Positions 1 through 7,821 of a DNA stretch of 41,325 nucleotides are shown here, one piece after another. Under the pieces are notes generated by a model, which did no database searches, was not told where the DNA came from, and saw nothing but the letters and a program-made list of their open reading frames with translations. Within the stretch, counting starts at the first letter, position 1; every line of letters starts with the position of its first letter. The stretch is from Cryptosporangium minutisporangium (GTDB lineage: Bacteria; Actinomycetota; Actinomycetes; Mycobacteriales; Cryptosporangiaceae), in the NCBI RefSeq assembly GCF_039536245.1, contig NZ_BAAAYN010000094.1:1-41325 (forward strand), given 5' to 3'. A program made the position numbers and the translations under genes.

Positions 1-41
1 CCAGGTCAACTGGTCCTGACGCCGCCCCACGCAGACCCGAG

Positions 42-69
42 ACCGGCCTCCAAGCGCATGGAGGCCGGT
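42..69. terminator. Hairpin terminator of a gene left of the window
   Basis: An 11-bp perfect stem (42-52 with 59-69, arm accggcctcca) closes a 6-base loop and is followed by tt. No gene for it lies inside the window, so it probably ends a plus-strand gene to the left. Confidence 0.6.
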
Positions 70-370
70 TTCGCGTCTCGCCAGCAACGGGACACGGTGG
101 CCAGCTGTGCGGCGGAGGCAGTCGTCGGGTGACGCCGCTGATGGTTGGCACGCTTCCCGTGTGGCCCGCCTGGTGGTTGTCGCGCATTCCGGGTGATCCG
201 CACGGTGGTCGTCGTGCTTTCGGGATGCTGCGCGGGGGCTCGCCCGAGATCGGTGCCGCACCTGAAGAGCAACCGCGTTTTCGCTGGTAGAAGGGTGCGT
301 CCCGCACGATGTGAGGGACGTATCCGGAGGGCACGGACGCCGACCGGAACCATCGCCAGGAGCGGCACGG
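70..370 (+). other. Upstream region of the histidine kinase gene
   Basis: About 300 bases without a convincing gene. Open frames here have arginine-rich translations typical of shadow frames. The region should hold the promoter of the histidine kinase, but I see no clear -10/-35 pair. The last bases carry the ribosome binding site of the next gene. Confidence 0.4.
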
Positions 371-1726
371 ATGCCGCTCCCCACACCCCGGGGACAAGAC
401 ATGGACGTCGAGCTTCCGGCCCGCTGGGCCGACGAGCCATCACGGCTCGCCGCAGTGCGGTCGATGCGGGAATTCAGCACCTCGGTCGAGCCGGTGCTGG
501 CCAACATCGTCCGGATCGCCGCCGAGGCGGTTCACGCCCCGATGGCGATGCTCACGCTGGTCGAGGCGGAGCGGGTACGTGCGGTGGTCCGCCACAACAT
601 CGGCGTCACCCAGCTGCCGCGGACCGCGTCGCCGTGCGCCCGGGTGGTCGGCGACCGAGCCCCGCTGCAGATCCCCGACCTCCGCGAAGATCCCCGTTAC
701 GCGGTCGGTCCGCTCACCGCCGCCGACACCGGCGCCCGCTCCTACACCGGCGTCCCGCTGCTCGACACCACCGGCAACGTCGTCGGGGCCCTCTCCGTGC
801 TCGGCCACAAGCCCGGCGCGCTCGGACCCGAGCGCGCCCAACTGCTCGGCCTGCTGGCCGACCAGGCCACCGCGATACTGGCGCTCGGCGCTGCCGTCCA
901 CCGCTCGGCCGCCCACGCCGACGCGCTCGGCCGCTTCGGCAGTGATTTCATCTCGCTGATCACGCACGAGGTCCGGACGCCGGTCGCGGTGATCACCGGC
1001 AACCTCGAACTGCTCGACGAACTGGACGACGTCCCGCCGCAGTACCGCGAGCGAATGGTCTCCGCGATCCGACGCAACGCCGACCGGCTGGTCCGGCTGA
1101 TCGACCACCTCCTGGTCACCGCCCGCGCCGGCGAGGCCCTTGCGGCGACCGTCCACCGGTCGCCGATCGACCTGGCCGGCGTCGTCGCGGACGCGGTACG
1201 GGCCGCCGAGGCCCGCGCCCGGCAGGCGGGCGTCGCGCTCGACCTGGGGCTGGAGCAGTCGCTCGCGGTCTCCGGCGACGGCACCATGCTTCGGAGCGCG
1301 GTCGACAACCTGCTCTCGAACTCGCTGCTGTTCACCCCGCAGGGCGGGCGGATCACGGTGCGGGTGTCGACCGGTACGACGCCTGGACCGGACGTGCGGC
1401 CCGCCGCGGTGCTGACGGTCAGCGACACCGGCGTCGGCATCCCGGCGGACGAACTGCCGCAGGTGTTCGAGCGGTTCTACCGCGGTGGGCACGCCCAGCG
1501 GGTCGAGGCGCCGGGCGCCGGGCTCGGCCTGGCGGTCACCCAGGCGATCGTGGCCGCGCACGACGGCCTCATCCAGCTCGACAGCACACCCGGACTGGGC
1601 ACGACGGTCCGGCTGGTGCTGCCGCTCAACCAGGACGGTCGCCGCCCGGAGCCGACGGCCGCCTCCGTCGGGACGCCGGCTGCGCCCGGCCGAATCCTCG
1701 CCTGGAGTGTGTCCGGCTCCGGGTGA
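371..1726 (+). CDS. GAF-domain sensor histidine kinase
   Basis: 451 residues. The N-terminal part (about residues 25-175) reads as a GAF domain. It is followed by a HisKA dimerisation domain with the H-box around HEVRTP (phospho-acceptor His199) and a HATPase_c domain with an N-box (NLLSNSLLF), G1 (DTGVGIP), F-box (FERFYRG) and G2 (GAGLGLAV). All catalytic motifs are present, so it should be an active kinase. There is no transmembrane segment or signal peptide, so it is probably a cytoplasmic sensor of a small ligand or redox state. The ATG at 371 is chosen because AGGAG at 358-362 sits 8 bases before it; ATG 401 and GTG 311 are in-frame alternatives. No response regulator follows, so it is an orphan here. 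The degenerate receiver at 9198-9581 is far away and lacks key residues. Confidence 0.92.
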   Translation: MPLPTPRGQDMDVELPARWADEPSRLAAVRSMREFSTSVEPVLANIVRIAAEAVHAPMAMLTLVEAERVRAVVRHNIGVTQLPRTASPCARVVGDRAPLQIPDLREDPRYAVGPLTAADTGARSYTGVPLLDTTGNVVGALSVLGHKPGALGPERAQLLGLLADQATAILALGAAVHRSAAHADALGRFGSDFISLITHEVRTPVAVITGNLELLDELDDVPPQYRERMVSAIRRNADRLVRLIDHLLVTARAGEALAATVHRSPIDLAGVVADAVRAAEARARQAGVALDLGLEQSLAVSGDGTMLRSAVDNLLSNSLLFTPQGGRITVRVSTGTTPGPDVRPAAVLTVSDTGVGIPADELPQVFERFYRGGHAQRVEAPGAGLGLAVTQAIVAAHDGLIQLDSTPGLGTTVRLVLPLNQDGRRPEPTAASVGTPAAPGRILAWSVSGSG

Positions 1727-1860
1727 CCAGCTCCCCGGCTCCGGTTGTCGTCCCACACCGGAGCCGGGTGAATCTTCCGGACGGCCGCCCCCCTCCCGGC
1801 GGCCGACCGGAATCCCACCGACGCGCGTGACCTGCCGCCCCCTCTGGGGAGGGACGGCCG

Positions 1861-2046
1861 GTCACGCGCGTCGCGGCGTGTGCCTGCCACAGGTCCGGCT
1901 CTGGGGAGAGACAGCCGGTCACGCGCGTCGCGGCGTGTGCCTGCCACAGGTCCGGCTCTGGGGAGAGACAGCCGGTCACGCGCGTCGCGGCGTGTGCCTG
2001 CCACAGGTCCGGCTCTGGGGAGAGACAGCCGGTCACGCGCGTCGCG
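1861..2046. repeat. 57-bp tandem repeat, three full copies plus a partial
   Basis: Copies start at 1861, 1918 and 1975 with a partial fourth at 2032, and appear identical by eye. Each unit opens with gtcacgcgcgtcgcg. The sequence just before (1821-1830, acgcgcgtga) is nearly the reverse complement of that opening, so alternative hairpins are possible. The period is a multiple of three, so it reads as 19-residue repeats on both strands, but these look like shadow translations without a start context. It lies between the histidine kinase stop and a strong hairpin. Confidence 0.9.
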
Positions 2047-2049
2047 CGT

Positions 2050-2082
2050 GTGGCACGCGCCGGCCGGCGCGTGTGCCACTTT
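2050..2082 (+). terminator. Strong hairpin closing the repeat region
   Basis: The left arm gtggcacgcgccgg (2050-2063) pairs with 2064-2079, leaving a 2-base bulge, and ttt follows at 2080-2082. It probably terminates the histidine kinase transcript. Confidence 0.65.
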
Positions 2083-2356
2083 GGAGTGCGGTGTTCACGC
2101 TGGGAGAACAGAGTGTTTCCCACGCAGTGGTACTCAAGCGTTCACGTACTCCCGGTGACTTCCCCCAACCGCCAGTCATCATCGCTGGTCGGAGCGGTAC
2201 AACGCTCAATGGCACACCACTGAGATCCGTCCCGATTACGGTGATCCGGTGGCCAGCCGCCGCCGGATTAGGCACGCTGAGTGCGGGGCGCCGCGAGCCC
2301 CGCAGCTAGCCACCAGCACGCACGACGGGGCGCCGGCCGTCGCAGGAGGGGAAGCC
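2083..2356 (+). other. Upstream region of the universal stress protein gene
   Basis: No gene. A partial dyad with 5-bp arms (TGGGA at 2101, TCCCA ending at 2122) could be an operator, but it is weak. No DosR-type box was recognised. The Shine-Dalgarno stretch aggagggg at 2344-2351 belongs to the next gene. Confidence 0.35.
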
Positions 2357-3298
2357 GTGACGGTTTTTGACACAAGCAGACCTTCTGCTTCCCCCATGGC
2401 CAATCCGGCTCCGCTGCGCCCGAGAGAGCAGGTGCAGCGTCGGCTCTCCGGCAGCCCGCGCTGGGCACCGGCCGCGGCCGGCATCGTGGTCGGCGTCTCC
2501 CGCGGCGACGACCCGACCGGCGTCCTCACGTGGGCGGCCCGGGAGGCGCGGGCACTCCACGCCCCGCTGGTCGTCTGCCACGCCGGCAACGACGAGCGCG
2601 CCGACGCCGTCCTCGCCGAGGCCGGCGCGCTGGCCCGCCGTGCGATCCCGTCCGGGCACGTCCGGACGGTCCGCGGCGACGGGCGTCCGTTACCGGTGCT
2701 GGCCGCCGCCGCCGACCAGGCCGGCATCGTCGTGGTCGGCACCGCCGCCGGGGCCGGCTCCGGTACCCAACTCGTCGGCACGATCGCGGTCCGGCTCGCC
2801 ACCGAGGGACGCTCGGCAGCCGTCGTCGCCCGTCCCCCGGCCAGCATCCAGCCCGGTCAGCCCCAGCAGGGCCCGTTCCCGGGGCACGTGGTCGTCGGTG
2901 TGGACGGCTCCCCCGCCTCGCGCGCCGCACTGGCGTACGCCTTCGCCCACGCCGCCGGCCACCGTCGTCCACTGGTCGCCGTCCACGTGACCACCGGCTC
3001 GGCCGCCGACTACTGGCTCGACGACAGCCTGCTCGACACCGTCATCACCGACGACCCTGCGGCGTCCGCACTGGTCGAAGAGGAGGTCGGCCCGTTCGCC
3101 GACCGGTATCGGGTGCGCGCGGCCTCGGCCGTCCACCGAGGTCGGCCGCTCGCCGTGCTCAGTCGCCTCTCCCGCGGCGCCGACCTGCTCGTCGTCGGGG
3201 TCAATGGACGCCCGGCAGGCGCGCGCTCCCGCCTCGGCTCCACCGCGCGGGGTGTCCTCCTCGATCCCCCGACCACGGTCGCCGCGGTCCGCGCGTAG
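2357..3298 (+). CDS. Universal stress protein, two tandem UspA domains
   Basis: 313 residues with two Usp domains in a row, about residues 40-155 and 172-312, which is the tandem form common in actinobacteria. The second domain begins with VVVGVDGSPAS and ends with GRPAGARSRLGST, which fits the G-2x-G-9x-G(S/T) nucleotide-binding signature, so it probably binds ATP. The first domain has a looser version of that motif. The GTG at 2357 is chosen because aggagggg ends 5 bases before it; an upstream in-frame ATG at 2249 has no such site. Related proteins accumulate under hypoxia, starvation or stationary phase, but no known stress operator is visible. It is monocistronic or paired only with the small gene that follows. 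Confidence 0.9.
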   Translation: MTVFDTSRPSASPMANPAPLRPREQVQRRLSGSPRWAPAAAGIVVGVSRGDDPTGVLTWAAREARALHAPLVVCHAGNDERADAVLAEAGALARRAIPSGHVRTVRGDGRPLPVLAAAADQAGIVVVGTAAGAGSGTQLVGTIAVRLATEGRSAAVVARPPASIQPGQPQQGPFPGHVVVGVDGSPASRAALAYAFAHAAGHRRPLVAVHVTTGSAADYWLDDSLLDTVITDDPAASALVEEEVGPFADRYRVRAASAVHRGRPLAVLSRLSRGADLLVVGVNGRPAGARSRLGSTARGVLLDPPTTVAAVRA

Positions 3299-3404
3299 GT
3301 CGCAGTCCCACTACGAAGCGTCGCTGTGACGAGACTCGCAGTCGATCTGAAACGATCAACCTGGCGGCCATGTTGCCGAAACACAGGGCATGCACGCTCG
3401 GATC

Positions 3405-3590
3405 ATGGACAAGCACACGCTCCTCGACCAGGAACTGCTCGAGCAGCACTACATCACGCAGATCAACCACGCGATCGCCACCGGCCGGGAGGATCTCGTC
3501 TCGGACCTGGCCACCCAGCGGGACGTGGAGTTGGCGCGATCGACGCCGCTACGGGCGCTGCTCAAGCGGGCCGCCGGGCACCAACGCTGA
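3405..3590 (+). CDS. Small helical protein of unknown function
   Basis: 61 residues from ATG 3405, or 66 from ATG 3390. I do not recognise it. The sequence is strongly helix-forming and charged (MDKHTLLDQELLEQHYI at the start, LARSTPLRALLKRA near the end), with no membrane segment, cysteine or signal peptide. The balanced acidic and basic composition is unlike the arginine-rich shadow frames of this GC-rich DNA, which argues that it is a real gene. Neither start has a strong ribosome binding site. It follows the universal stress protein by about 100 bases on the same strand and could be co-regulated with it. Confidence 0.6.
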   Translation: MDKHTLLDQELLEQHYITQINHAIATGREDLVSDLATQRDVELARSTPLRALLKRAAGHQR

Positions 3591-3691
3591 CCCTACGATC
3601 ACCTTATCGGCCGGCCCTTTCGAGCACATCGGCTCACGGCACGACTCGTCCGAACCCCGACCTGTCTAGGCTTCCAGGACGGCAACACCGA

Positions 3692-3718
3692 CCCCGAGCT
3701 CAGCGACGAGCCTCGGGG
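3692..3718 (+). promoter_or_regulatory. Hairpin in the leader of the helR-like gene
   Basis: A 7-bp perfect stem (ccccgag 3692-3698, ctcgggg 3712-3718) with a 13-base loop lies about 40 bases before the TTG start of the helicase. Rifamycin-resistance genes, including helR, are often preceded by a 19-bp rifamycin-associated element. I do not see that element here, so this may be an unrelated dyad or attenuator. Confidence 0.35.
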
Positions 3719-3759
3719 GCCGCGTCCGCCGAACCGTCCTTGGAGCCCGGAGCACCGCG

Positions 3760-5922
3760 TTGACCGACCGTCCGTCCGTCCTCACTACCGAGATCGCCGC
3801 CGAGCAGCGCCACGTCGACGAGGTCTACGCCCGGCTGGAGGTGGTCCGGTCCGGAACCACCGAGGTCGAAGCCGAGGGCCACCGACGGGCGCAACTCGGC
3901 AACGAGGGGGCGCTCTACGAGCGCGACGTCCTCGTCCACCAGGCCGCCCGAAGGCGCAAGGCACTCGACAGCGGATACGACGGCCTGGTGTTCGGCCGCC
4001 TCGATCTGCGCGGCGGCGAAGCGCGCCACATCGGTCGGCTCGGGGTGCTGGACGCCCGGTACGAGCCGCTCGTGGTCGACTGGCGAGCGCCGGCCGCCGC
4101 ACCGTTCTACCGCGCCACCGCCGAGGACCCGCTGGACGTCGTCCGGCGTCGGGTGATCCACTCGTCCGGCACCCGGGTGGTCGGGCTCTCCGACGACCTG
4201 CTCGACCCGTCCGCCGCGCCCGAGGGCATGGCCGTCGTCGGCGAGGGTGCACTGATGGCGACGCTGGCCCGCGCCCGCGGCCGAGCCATGCGGGACATCG
4301 TGTCCACGATCCAGCGGGAGCAGGACGAGGCGATCCGGGCGCCCGCCGCCGGCACCACGATCATCGAGGGTGGCCCCGGCACCGGAAAGACCGCGGTCGC
4401 GCTGCACCGCGTCGCTTACCTGCTCTACTCCGATCGCAACCGGTACGCCGGGGGCGGCGTTCTGGTCGTCGGACCCTCGCCCACGTTCGTCCGCTACATC
4501 GACCAGGTCCTGCCCTCGCTCGGCGAGGAGGGCGTCGTGCTGCGGTCGCTGGGCACGATGCTCACCGGTATCCAGTCGACCCGCAGAGACAACGCGACGC
4601 TCGCCGCCGTCAAGGGCGCGCTGAGGATGCGCCGCGTGCTGTCCCGCCTGGTCTGGCTGCCGGCGCCGACGGCGCCGGACCGGTTCCGCACCGTCTACGG
4701 CGGCGAGGTCCTCCGGCTGGACGCCGCGGCACTCAACGCCGCCAGGAAGGCAGCCCGGCGGCGGGGTAGCACGCCGAACGGCTCCCGTGGGCAGGCCGTG
4801 AGGACGATGCTGGACGCGCTCTGGAACGTCTCGCGCAGCTGGTCCGAGCCGCCGGAGCACTGGGAGCGCGAGGCGTTCGACGCGGAGATCCGCGACCGCA
4901 CCGAGTTCCGCCAGTTCCTCGCCGCCTGGTGGCCGGTGGTCGACGCCGAACAGGTGTTGCGCTGGGCCGCCGACCGGTCCCGGCTCGCCCGGAGCGCCGG
5001 CTCCGACCTCCGCCGCGACGAGGTACCGCCGCTCGCCGCCTCGTTCGCGCAGGACGGCTGGTCGGTGGCGGACATCGCGCTGCTCGACGAACTCCGCGCG
5101 CTGCTCGGCAAGCCACCGCGGCCACCGGCCCGGCGGCGGCGCCCGGAGGACTGGGAGATGCAGGAGATCCGGCTCTCCTCCGACCGGGCCGCGGGCCCGG
5201 CCCCGAAGGACGACGACGAGGACGACGAGTTCTCGCTGATCGTCGTGGACGAGGCGCAGGACCTCTCGCCGATGCAGTGGCGGATGCTCGGCCGCCGCGG
5301 CAAGTACGCGTCCTGGACGCTGGTCGGCGACCCTGCGCAGAGCGCCTGGGAGGACCCCGACGAGGCGACCACCGCGATGGACGCCGCCGTGGGCACGCGG
5401 GTACGGCGCCGGTACACACTGACCACCAACTACCGCAACTCGGCGGAGATCTTCGAGCTGGCCGCGTCGGTCCTGCGCCGCTGGGAGCCGGGGCTGGAGC
5501 TGCCGACCGCGGTACGCCGCACCGGCGCCGCACCCGAGGAGCGGGTGGTGCCCGCCGATCGGCTCCCCGACGCGATCCGGGCCGCCGTGGTGGAGTTGCT
5601 CGCGGACGTCGAGGGCACGGTCGGCGTGGTGACCACCGCGGACCAGCGGGACGAGGTCGCGGAGTGGCTCAGCAGCCTGGGCGAGGGGCGGCTGCAGGTC
5701 GTGGACAGCATCGAGGCCAAAGGTCTCGAGTACGACGGCGTCGTCGTGGCCCAGCCGGCCGGCATCATCGCCGAGTCCAGCGCCGGCCACCGGGTCCTGT
5801 ACGTGTCGCTCAGCCGGGCGACGCATCGCCTGGTGGTGATCACGACGTCGGCCGACTGGGCCGAGCCGCCGACCGACCGCTCGTCTCCCGACCGCGAGGC
5901 CGAGCCGCTCTCCCTGTTCTGA
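3760..5922 (+). CDS. helR: HelR/HelD-type RNA polymerase-recycling helicase
   Basis: 720 residues, the usual size for HelD-like superfamily 1 helicases. The N-terminus (about residues 8-60) is a charged helical segment like the HelD arm that enters RNA polymerase. Walker A is GGPGTGKT (204-211, Lys210). An acidic run precedes Walker B, VVDEAQD (Asp497-Glu498). The C-terminal helicase motif VSLSRATHRLVV is present. HelD proteins use ATP to pull stalled or drug-bound RNA polymerase off DNA; the actinobacterial HelR branch is known to lower rifamycin sensitivity. HelR rather than HelD is inferred from actinobacterial origin and overall appearance. The start is TTG 3760, with GGAG at 3749-3752 seven bases upstream. 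The gene stands alone on its strand, with a hairpin before it and a dyad after it. Confidence 0.85.
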   Translation: MTDRPSVLTTEIAAEQRHVDEVYARLEVVRSGTTEVEAEGHRRAQLGNEGALYERDVLVHQAARRRKALDSGYDGLVFGRLDLRGGEARHIGRLGVLDARYEPLVVDWRAPAAAPFYRATAEDPLDVVRRRVIHSSGTRVVGLSDDLLDPSAAPEGMAVVGEGALMATLARARGRAMRDIVSTIQREQDEAIRAPAAGTTIIEGGPGTGKTAVALHRVAYLLYSDRNRYAGGGVLVVGPSPTFVRYIDQVLPSLGEEGVVLRSLGTMLTGIQSTRRDNATLAAVKGALRMRRVLSRLVWLPAPTAPDRFRTVYGGEVLRLDAAALNAARKAARRRGSTPNGSRGQAVRTMLDALWNVSRSWSEPPEHWEREAFDAEIRDRTEFRQFLAAWWPVVDAEQVLRWAADRSRLARSAGSDLRRDEVPPLAASFAQDGWSVADIALLDELRALLGKPPRPPARRRRPEDWEMQEIRLSSDRAAGPAPKDDDEDDEFSLIVVDEAQDLSPMQWRMLGRRGKYASWTLVGDPAQSAWEDPDEATTAMDAAVGTRVRRRYTLTTNYRNSAEIFELAASVLRRWEPGLELPTAVRRTGAAPEERVVPADRLPDAIRAAVVELLADVEGTVGVVTTADQRDEVAEWLSSLGEGRLQVVDSIEAKGLEYDGVVVAQPAGIIAESSAGHRVLYVSLSRATHRLVVITTSADWAEPPTDRSSPDREAEPLSLF

Positions 5923-5928
5923 GCCGGG

Positions 5929-5963
5929 TCCTCGGTCGGCCCGCACTGCGCGTCGGCCGAGGA
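5929..5963 (+). terminator. Dyad after the helicase gene
   Basis: tcctcgg (5929-5935) pairs with ccgagga (5957-5963); further pairing inside is imperfect and there is no T tract. It may end the helicase transcript. Confidence 0.4.
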
Positions 5964-5985
5964 TCGTGCGTGACCGTCGGCACCC

Positions 5986-5991
5986 TAGGCT
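5986..5991 (+). promoter_or_regulatory. -10 hexamer of a probable leaderless promoter
   Basis: TAGGCT ends 7 bases before the GTG at 5999, the spacing at which transcription would start on the start codon itself. No clear -35 is seen, and no Shine-Dalgarno sequence precedes the GTG. Confidence 0.5.
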
Positions 5992-5998
5992 CGGCGAC

Positions 5999-7012
5999 GT
6001 GTTGCACCTGCGACTGATCGTGCCGACGGACCGGATGCCTCCCGTGCTCGACCTGCTGGAGGGCGACGCGTCCGTCACGCACCTGGTCGTGCTCTCCGGC
6101 GCGGCCAGGGACCCGGTCGGCGACGTCGTGCTCTGCGACGTCGCCAGGGAAGGCGCGAGCGCGGTGCTCAGCGCGCTGCGCGGTCTGGGCATCGCCGAAG
6201 ACGGATCGATCGCGGCCGAGACCATCGACATCTTGATGTCCGAAGCGGGGGATCGGGCCGAGCGGGAAGCCCCCGGGTTCAGCACCGACGCGGTGGTCTG
6301 GGAGGAGATCGAGCAGCGGGTCAACGACGAGACCCACCTGTCGGTCACCTACCTGGTGTTCCTGACCGTCGCCACGATCCTCGCGGCGATCGGCGTCCTG
6401 CTCGACCAGCCGATCCTGATCGTCGGCGCGATGGTGGTCGGGCCGGACTTCGGGCCGTTGGCCGCGCTCTGCGTCGGCGTGGTGCAGCGGGAGCGGCAGA
6501 TGGCCGTACGTGCCGCGACCGCGCTGGTGGTCGGCTTCCCGGTGGCGATGGTCTTGACGCTCGGGGCGGTCTGGCTCCTCGCCGCCGCAGACCTCGTGGA
6601 CAAGTCCATGCTGCTGACCGACCGCCCGATGACGGACTTCATCTGGCGCCCGGACGCGCTCTCCTGGGTCGTCGGGTTCCTCGCCGGCATCGCCGGGATC
6701 GTCTCGTTGACGTCGGCGAAGTCGGGCGCGCTGGTCGGCGTCCTGATCTCGGTGACGACGGTCCCGGCCGCCGCGAACGTGTCGGTCGCCGTGGCGTTCG
6801 ACGTGTTCGACGAGGCATGGGGATCCACGGTCCAGCTGGTGGTGAACCTGGCTGCGATCGTCGTCGGCGGTGTCCTCACGCTCCTCGTCCAACGGCTGTA
6901 CTGGGGGCGGAGAAAGCTGCAGTCGCCGCGCACGCCCCAGGCCCAGCGCGTCGCAGCGCGGGCCCGCCGGGCGAACCGACAGGGCCGGCAGGACCGACAG
7001 ACCGACGGTTGA
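5999..7012 (+). CDS. DUF389 family integral membrane protein
   Basis: 337 residues. The N-terminal cytoplasmic part begins with VLHLRLIVP and runs to about residue 95, with an alternating pattern typical of DUF389. It is followed by about six hydrophobic segments, including conserved-looking stretches such as GAMVVGPDFGPLAAL and TSAKSGALVGVLISVTTVPA. The C-terminal tail is short, basic and glutamine/arginine-rich. DUF389 proteins are bacterial membrane proteins without an established function, so none is assigned. The GTG at 5999 is chosen because homologues start at this conserved strand and a -10 hexamer sits just upstream. It is monocistronic and ends at a strong hairpin. Confidence 0.85.
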   Translation: MLHLRLIVPTDRMPPVLDLLEGDASVTHLVVLSGAARDPVGDVVLCDVAREGASAVLSALRGLGIAEDGSIAAETIDILMSEAGDRAEREAPGFSTDAVVWEEIEQRVNDETHLSVTYLVFLTVATILAAIGVLLDQPILIVGAMVVGPDFGPLAALCVGVVQRERQMAVRAATALVVGFPVAMVLTLGAVWLLAAADLVDKSMLLTDRPMTDFIWRPDALSWVVGFLAGIAGIVSLTSAKSGALVGVLISVTTVPAAANVSVAVAFDVFDEAWGSTVQLVVNLAAIVVGGVLTLLVQRLYWGRRKLQSPRTPQAQRVAARARRANRQGRQDRQTDG

Positions 7013-7018
7013 GGGCAG

Positions 7019-7057
7019 CCGTACGCCCGCCTCCGGGGAGCGGAGGCGGGCGTACGG
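7019..7057. terminator. 17-bp perfect-stem hairpin between converging genes
   Basis: ccgtacgcccgcctccg (7019-7035) is exactly complementary to 7041-7057 around a 5-base loop. It lies between the DUF389 gene and the converging secreted-protein gene, so it can serve both. There is no T tract. Confidence 0.8.
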
Positions 7058-7104
7058 ATGCCTGAAGAGGAGCTTGCAGGGCCTAGGAGGCCCGGATCAG
7101 CCGG

Positions 7105-7821
7105 TCAGTCGCGCCAGCCACGGTGACCGCCGCACCAGTGGCGACGCTCGAACCGGTCGCAGTCCCACCGGTGGTGCCGGTGCCCGCGGCAGTCGTCCCG
7201 GTCCCAGCGGTCCCAGCGGTGGAAGCTCGCGCCGCGGCCGATGAAGCCGAAGTCGTCGTCGTCATCCTCGACGACGACGACCGGACGCACGACCGGACGC
7301 ACGATCGGACGGACGACGACGTTGCCACCGGCGACGACGTTCGGACCGCCGGCGACCGGACGAACAGCGGGCGCCGCCGGAGCCGGAGCGGCCACCGGAG
7401 CAGCAGCCGGGGCCGCCGGGGCCGCGGCGGGCGCGGCGGGCGCCGGGTTGGCCGCCGGCGCGGTGTTGTCGTCGGGCTGCTGCGCCTGGCCGGCGGGCTG
7501 CTCCTCCTCGTTCGCGGCGTTGCCGTACGGCAGCGCGCCGACGGGCGTACCCGGGGTGGTGTCCGGCTCCTGCGCGTTGTTCGCAACGCCGCCGGACGGG
7601 GTGGCACCGGCCGGAATACCCGGGTCGGTGTCGTTGTCGTCCGCGTTCTTCGTGCCGCCCTTCACGACGCTACTCACGTCGCTGGCCGGGTTGACGATTG
7701 CCGCTTTCGCGGTCACCGGTCCGCTCTGGTGTTCCTGCGCCTGCGCGGCCGCCGCACCGGCCAGGACGATGCCCGCGGACACGGTTCCGACCTGCAGCGA
7801 ACGACGAATCCAGATGTTCAT
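7105..7821 (-). CDS. Secreted Ala/Pro-rich protein with acidic and aromatic-basic tail
   Basis: 238 residues; I do not recognise a family. Residues 1-27 form a signal peptide (basic start MNIWIRR, hydrophobic core, Ala-x-Ala end). Then come a polar Asn/Asp/Gly-rich part, a long Ala-Pro linker, a Val-Arg-rich stretch (VVVRPIVRPVVRPVVVVE), a five-Asp run, and a C-terminal part dense in Trp, His, Arg and Asp with three cysteines (RWDRWDRDD). The layout suggests a linker that spans the wall and a charged tail that may bind metal, polymer or nucleic acid. The start ATG has GGAGAGG upstream; longer in-frame starts would bury the signal peptide. It converges on the DUF389 gene and diverges from lsr2. 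Confidence 0.75.
   Translation of the reverse strand: MNIWIRRSLQVGTVSAGIVLAGAAAAQAQEHQSGPVTAKAAIVNPASDVSSVVKGGTKNADDNDTDPGIPAGATPSGGVANNAQEPDTTPGTPVGALPYGNAANEEEQPAGQAQQPDDNTAPAANPAPAAPAAAPAAPAAAPVAAPAPAAPAVRPVAGGPNVVAGGNVVVRPIVRPVVRPVVVVEDDDDDFGFIGRGASFHRWDRWDRDDCRGHRHHRWDCDRFERRHWCGGHRGWRD

Noticed and set aside
1485-2309. Open frame on the plus strand with 19-residue repeats, and its minus-strand counterpart
   Set aside because: The repeats arise from the 57-bp DNA unit read in frame. The frame overlaps the histidine kinase and has no start signal.
3590-3760. Rifamycin-associated element before the helR-like gene
   Set aside because: I looked for the G-rich inverted 19-mer with central gcttgc and saw no match.
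3700-6348. 882-residue minus-strand frame antisense to the helicase
   Set aside because: Arg/Gly/Asp-rich shadow of a high-GC gene; no domain, no start site.
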